64,000 nucleotides of DNA from JAMHWF01 sp048500255 (GTDB lineage Bacteria > Pseudomonadota > Gammaproteobacteria > Burkholderiales > Burkholderiaceae_C). Both the position numbers and the translations under genes were made by a program. Of the stretch, positions 60,517 through 64,000 are shown piece after piece (the stretch's first letter is position 1; every line of letters begins with the position of its first letter). Location: positions 1 to 64,000 of the forward strand of contig JASNYH010000001.1 in NCBI GenBank assembly GCA_048500255.1. The letters are read 5' to 3'. The notes below the pieces were generated by a model. It made no database searches. It was not told the DNA's origin and saw nothing but the letters and a program-made list of their open reading frames with translations.

Positions 60517-61860
60517 ATGACGGACAAGCAATGGCTGCGCGTCGAGTCGCTCGACCTCGACGGGCAGGGAGTGGCGCACGACGGTGCCGGCAAGGTCGTC
60601 TTCGTCGAGGGCGCGCTGCCCGGCGAAGAGGTGCAGGTGCAGGTGCAGCGGCGCAAGCCGGCGTGGGAGCAGGGCACGCTCGCGGCGCTGCGGCGCGAGA
60701 GCAGCCAGCGCGTCGTGCCGCGCTGCCCGCACTTCGGGCTGCACGCCGGCGCCTGCGGCGGCTGCAAGGTGCAGCACCTGCACGTCGACGCGCAGGTCGC
60801 CGTCAAGCAGCGCGCGCTCGAAGACGCGCTGTGGCACGTCGGCAAGGTGAAGCCGGGGCGGGTGCTGCGCCCGCTTGCCGGGCCGGCCTGGGGCTATCGC
60901 GAGCGCGCGCGGCTGTCGGTGCGCCACGTCGCCAAGAAGGGGGGCGTGCTGGTGGGCTTTCACGAGCGCAAGTCGAGCTACGTGGCCGACATCCGCGAGT
61001 GCCACGTGCTCGCGCCGCGCGTCGCCGCGATGCTCGTGCCCCTGCGCGAACTGGTGGGCGCGATGGCGGTGCGCGACCGCCTGCCGCAGATCGAGGTGGC
61101 GGTCGGCGGCGACGTCGTCGTGCTCGTGCTGCGCCACCTCGAGCCGCTGGCCGATGCCGACCGCGCGCGGCTGCGCGACTTCGCCGCCGCGTGGGGTGCG
61201 CAGTGGTGGCTGCAGCCGGGCGGGCCGGCGACGGCGCATCCGCTCGACGCCCACGCCGAGCCTCTGGCCTACCGGCTGCCCGAGTTCGGCGTCGAGCTGC
61301 ACTTCCGGCCGACCGACTTCACGCAGGTCAACGGCGCCGTCAATGCCGTGCTGGTCTCGAAGGCGGTGCGCCTGCTCGACGCGCAGCGCGACGAGCGCGT
61401 CATCGACTGGTTCTGCGGCCTCGGCAACTTCACGCTGCCGCTGGCGACGCGCGCTCGCGAGGTGCTCGGCGTCGAAGGCAGCGAGGCGCTCGTCGAGCGC
61501 GCGCGCGACAACGCGCGGCGCAACGGGCTCGACGCCCGCGCGACGTTCGCCGTGCGCAACCTGTTCGAGATGACGGCGGCCGATCTCGCCGCCGACGGCG
61601 CGGCCGAGCGCTGGCTCGTCGATCCGCCGCGCGAGGGTGCGCTGCGGCTCGCGCAGTGCCTGGTCGAGCTGCAGTCGCAGGGCGGCTGGCAGGCGCCGCG
61701 GCGCATCGTCTACGTGAGCTGCAATCCGGCGACGCTGGCGCGCGACGCCGGACTGCTGGTGCACCAGGGCGGCTACGCGCTGAGCGCCGCCGGCGCCGTC
61801 AACATGTTTCCGCACACGGCGCACGTAGAGAGCGTCGCCGTCTTCGACCGCAGCGGCTGA
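60517..61860 (+). CDS. rlmD: RlmD, 23S rRNA (uracil-1939-C5)-methyltransferase
   Basis: A 447-residue RumA-type enzyme. TRAM domain (residues ~1-60), Fe-S Cys motif with CPHFGLHAGACGGCKVQHL (four Cys), and SAM fold (DWFCGLGNFTLPLA). LVDPPREGA and YVSCNPATLARD carry the catalytic Cys. It methylates U1939 of 23S rRNA. Confidence 0.95.
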   Translation: MTDKQWLRVESLDLDGQGVAHDGAGKVVFVEGALPGEEVQVQVQRRKPAWEQGTLAALRRESSQRVVPRCPHFGLHAGACGGCKVQHLHVDAQVAVKQRALEDALWHVGKVKPGRVLRPLAGPAWGYRERARLSVRHVAKKGGVLVGFHERKSSYVADIRECHVLAPRVAAMLVPLRELVGAMAVRDRLPQIEVAVGGDVVVLVLRHLEPLADADRARLRDFAAAWGAQWWLQPGGPATAHPLDAHAEPLAYRLPEFGVELHFRPTDFTQVNGAVNAVLVSKAVRLLDAQRDERVIDWFCGLGNFTLPLATRAREVLGVEGSEALVERARDNARRNGLDARATFAVRNLFEMTAADLAADGAAERWLVDPPREGALRLAQCLVELQSQGGWQAPRRIVYVSCNPATLARDAGLLVHQGGYALSAAGAVNMFPHTAHVESVAVFDRSG

Positions 61861-61946
61861 CGCGGCGCGCGCGCCTGTCCCCGGCCCGACACCCGTCGCC
61901 ATCGCCGTCCGCGACAATCGCGCGGCGGGATGGAGGGGACACCACC

Positions 61947-63572
61947 ATGCATCACTATCGGGACGATGTCGTCGTCGTCGGCGGCGGTCTGGCCGGCATC
62001 GTCGCGGCGCTCGAGCTGCTGTCGGCCGGCTGCGGCGTCACGCTGCTCGACCGCGACGCCGAGGCGCACTTCGGCGGCCTCGCGCGCGAGAGCTTCGGCG
62101 GCATCTTTCTCGTCGGCACGCCCGAGCAGCGGCGCAGCGGCATCCGCGACACGCCCGAGCTGGCGCTGCGCGACTGGCTCGCGTTCGGCGAGTTCGGCCG
62201 CGATGCCGAGGCCGAGCACTGGCCGCGGCGCTGGGCGGAGGCCTACGTCGCCGGCTGCCTCGACGAGGTCTACGGCTGGCTGCGTGGCCACGGCCTGCGC
62301 TTCCTGCCGCTGCCGCTGTGGGTCGAGCGCGGCCAGTACGGCGGCGGCAACGCGGTGCCGCGCTGGCACGTCACCTGGGGCACCGGCCAGGCGCTGGCGA
62401 CGCGGCTGATCGACGCGCTGCTCGCGCACCCGCGGCGCGCCGCGCTGACGCTGCGCTTCGGCCATCGCGTCGAGGCGCTGCTCGCAGGCGAGGGCGGCGT
62501 CGCCGGCTGCCGCGGCGTGCTCGAGGACGGCGGCGCGCCCTTCGAGGCGACGGCGGGCGCGGTGCTCGTCGCCGCCGGCGGCATCAACGGCAGCCTCGAG
62601 CGCGTGCGCCGCCACTGGCACGCCGACTGGGGCACGGCGCCGGCGACGCTGCTCAATGGCTCTCATCGCCATGCCGACGGCCGGCTGCACGACGCCGTGG
62701 CGGCGATCGGCGGCTGCGTGACGCACCTCGATCGCATGTGGAACTACGCCGCCGGCGTGCACCACTGGCGGCCGCGCAAGACCGCGCACGGCCTGTCGCT
62801 CGTGCCGCCGCGCTCGGCGCTGTGGCTGAACTGGCGCGGCGAGCGGTTCGGACCCGAGCCGCTGGTCGGCGGCTTCGACACGCGCGAGTTGGTGACGCGC
62901 ATCTGCCGCCAGCCGCGTGCCTATTCGTGGCAGCTGCTCAACCGGCGCATCGCGCTCAAGGAGCTCGCCGTCTCGGGCGCCGAGTTCAACCCGTCGGTGC
63001 GCGAGGGATCGAAGCTCGGCTTCGTGCGCGATCTGCTGTTCGGCAACCGCTGGCTGGTCGACGAGCTGACGCAGCACTGCCCCGACGTCGTGACGGCGCC
63101 GACGCTGCCCGAGCTGGTGCGGCGCATGAATGCGCTGCAGGGCGACGATGCCGTCGAGCTCGACCGCGTGCGCGACGCCGTCGAACGCTACGACGCCGAG
63201 ATCGATCGCGGGCCGGCCCTGCACAACGACGAGCAGCTTCGCCGTATCGCGCACCTTCGCCGCTGGCGCGGCGACCGCCTGCGCACCTGCCGGTTCCAGA
63301 AGATCGTCGATCCCGGCGCGCTGCCGCTGATTGCGATCCGCGAGTTCATCATCAGCCGCAAGACGCTCGGTGGCATCCGGACCGACCTCGACTGCCGCGT
63401 GCTCGACGCCGCCGGCGCGCCGATCGCCGGCCTCTATGCCGCGGGCGAGGCGGCCGGCTTCGGCGGCGGCGGCATGAACGGCCTGCGCGGCCTCGAGGGC
63501 ACCTTCCTCGGCGGCTGCGTCTACGGCGCACGGCGTGCCGCGCGCGCCATCGCCGGCGCGCGGCCTCGGTGA
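61947..63572 (+). CDS. FAD-dependent dehydrogenase (3-ketosteroid-dehydrogenase/fumarate-reductase-like)
   Basis: A 541-residue flavoprotein. VVVVGGGLAGIVAALELLSAGCGVTLLD is the dinucleotide-binding motif (residues ~8-35). AGAVLVAAGGINGSLE and the C-terminal PIAGLYAAGEAAGFGGGGMNGLRGLEGTFLGGCVYGARRA are typical of the FAD-binding dehydrogenase branch (KsdD-like). The substrate is unknown. A ThDP enzyme gene follows after 19 bp, so the two may form an operon. Confidence 0.85.
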   Translation: MHHYRDDVVVVGGGLAGIVAALELLSAGCGVTLLDRDAEAHFGGLARESFGGIFLVGTPEQRRSGIRDTPELALRDWLAFGEFGRDAEAEHWPRRWAEAYVAGCLDEVYGWLRGHGLRFLPLPLWVERGQYGGGNAVPRWHVTWGTGQALATRLIDALLAHPRRAALTLRFGHRVEALLAGEGGVAGCRGVLEDGGAPFEATAGAVLVAAGGINGSLERVRRHWHADWGTAPATLLNGSHRHADGRLHDAVAAIGGCVTHLDRMWNYAAGVHHWRPRKTAHGLSLVPPRSALWLNWRGERFGPEPLVGGFDTRELVTRICRQPRAYSWQLLNRRIALKELAVSGAEFNPSVREGSKLGFVRDLLFGNRWLVDELTQHCPDVVTAPTLPELVRRMNALQGDDAVELDRVRDAVERYDAEIDRGPALHNDEQLRRIAHLRRWRGDRLRTCRFQKIVDPGALPLIAIREFIISRKTLGGIRTDLDCRVLDAAGAPIAGLYAAGEAAGFGGGGMNGLRGLEGTFLGGCVYGARRAARAIAGARPR

Positions 63573-63591
63573 GAAGAAGGAGGAGACGACC

Positions 63592-64000
63592 ATGAAGAAG
63601 ACGGCGGCCTGGCTGGCGGTGCACGCGCTCGAGCAGCTCGGCATCCGCTACACCTTCGGCATCCCAGGCGTGCACAACACGGAGCTCTACGACGAGCTGA
63701 ACAACTCGGCGAGCGTGACGCCGGTGCTCGTCACGCACGAGGGCGGCGCGGCCTTCATGGCCGACGGCGTGAGCCGCGCGGCCGCTGGCGAGACGATCGG
63801 CGCGCTCGCCATCGTGCCGGCCGCCGGCTTCACGCACGCTGCCAGCGGCATCGGCGAGGCCTTCCTCGACGGCGTGCCGATGCTCGTGCTGAGCGGTGGC
63901 ATCCGCACCGACACCGGCCGGCGCTACCAGCTGCACGAAATCGACCAGCTCGAGCTGGCGAAGCCGCTGACCAAGGCGGCGTTTCGCGTGCTGCGCCACG
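63592..64000 (+). CDS. ThDP-dependent enzyme, N-terminal part (runs off right edge)
   Basis: The first 136 residues belong to the acetolactate synthase / benzoylformate decarboxylase superfamily: GIRYTFGIPGVHNTELYDEL, then THEGGAAFMADGVSRAA with the Glu that activates the thiamine cofactor, then AIGxAFLDGVPMLVLSG-like IGEAFLDGVPMLVLSGG. GAAGGAGGAG precedes the ATG. The specific reaction cannot be set without the C-terminal half. Confidence 0.85.
   Translation, partial: MKKTAAWLAVHALEQLGIRYTFGIPGVHNTELYDELNNSASVTPVLVTHEGGAAFMADGVSRAAAGETIGALAIVPAAGFTHAASGIGEAFLDGVPMLVLSGGIRTDTGRRYQLHEIDQLELAKPLTKAAFRVLRH

Overview
The window is very GC-rich and packed with genes. It reads as a chromosome segment of an aerobic betaproteobacterium, most likely order Burkholderiales. 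The evidence is a paaGIK-paaABCDE-TetR(PaaR) phenylacetate cluster, two Bug-type solute receptors, a CoA-dependent 2-aminobenzoate cluster of the Azoarcus type, and the surE-pcm-nlpD-rpoS block. I saw no rRNA, tRNA, phage, insertion sequence or CRISPR array.

Layout. (1) 1-12853: aerobic phenylacetate catabolism: an AidB-like acyl-CoA dehydrogenase (cut by the left edge) with a PaaX-like regulator, paaY, then paaG-paaI-paaK-paaABCDE-paaR, a periplasmic binding protein and paaZ. paaF, paaH and paaJ are not in the window. A 14-bp perfect palindrome between paaY and paaG is the probable PaaR operator. (2) 12896-16292: a PQQ-type sugar dehydrogenase-like lipoprotein, a CBS-domain protein and a diguanylate cyclase. 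(3) 16385-21959: a minus-strand run of sulfatase, alpha/beta hydrolase, Crp-like regulator and Bug receptor, divergent from a radical-SAM sulfatase maturase. (4) 22030-39591: a signalling island with an NtrC-type activator, a second RpoN (sigma-54), four hybrid histidine kinases (one a 1931-residue soluble poly-HAMP protein resembling fungal Nik1 kinases), and a set of tiny or low-complexity proteins. (5) 39602-45972: 2-aminobenzoate (anthranilate) catabolism via CoA thioesters, with a MarR regulator. (6) 46031-50555: a LysR regulator divergent from an amidohydrolase / PaaK-like ligase / Bug receptor operon. (7) 50613-54811: a CobW GTPase and a two-component pair. (8) 54903-61860: a quinone oxidoreductase, then surE-pcm-nlpD-rpoS, a PolB-like exonuclease and rlmD. 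(9) 61947-64000: a flavin dehydrogenase and a ThDP enzyme cut by the right edge.

The most unusual finding is in region 4. At least eight sites there match the strict sigma-54 promoter core GGCAC-N5-TTGC. Each lies in an intergenic gap, points at a nearby gene and sits about 36-85 nt from its start codon. They precede the second rpoN itself, two hybrid kinases, a DUF883-like membrane protein, a 24-residue membrane peptide, a truncated glycosyltransferase-like protein and an acidic protein. The eighth precedes an 81-nt segment that looks like a small RNA: its 5' end pairs with its 3' end next to a U5 tail, and it has a pyrimidine-rich middle. I infer a self-contained sigma-54 regulon sitting beside its own sigma factor, activator and kinases. 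None of this has been tested here; all calls rest on reading the sequence and on family knowledge.
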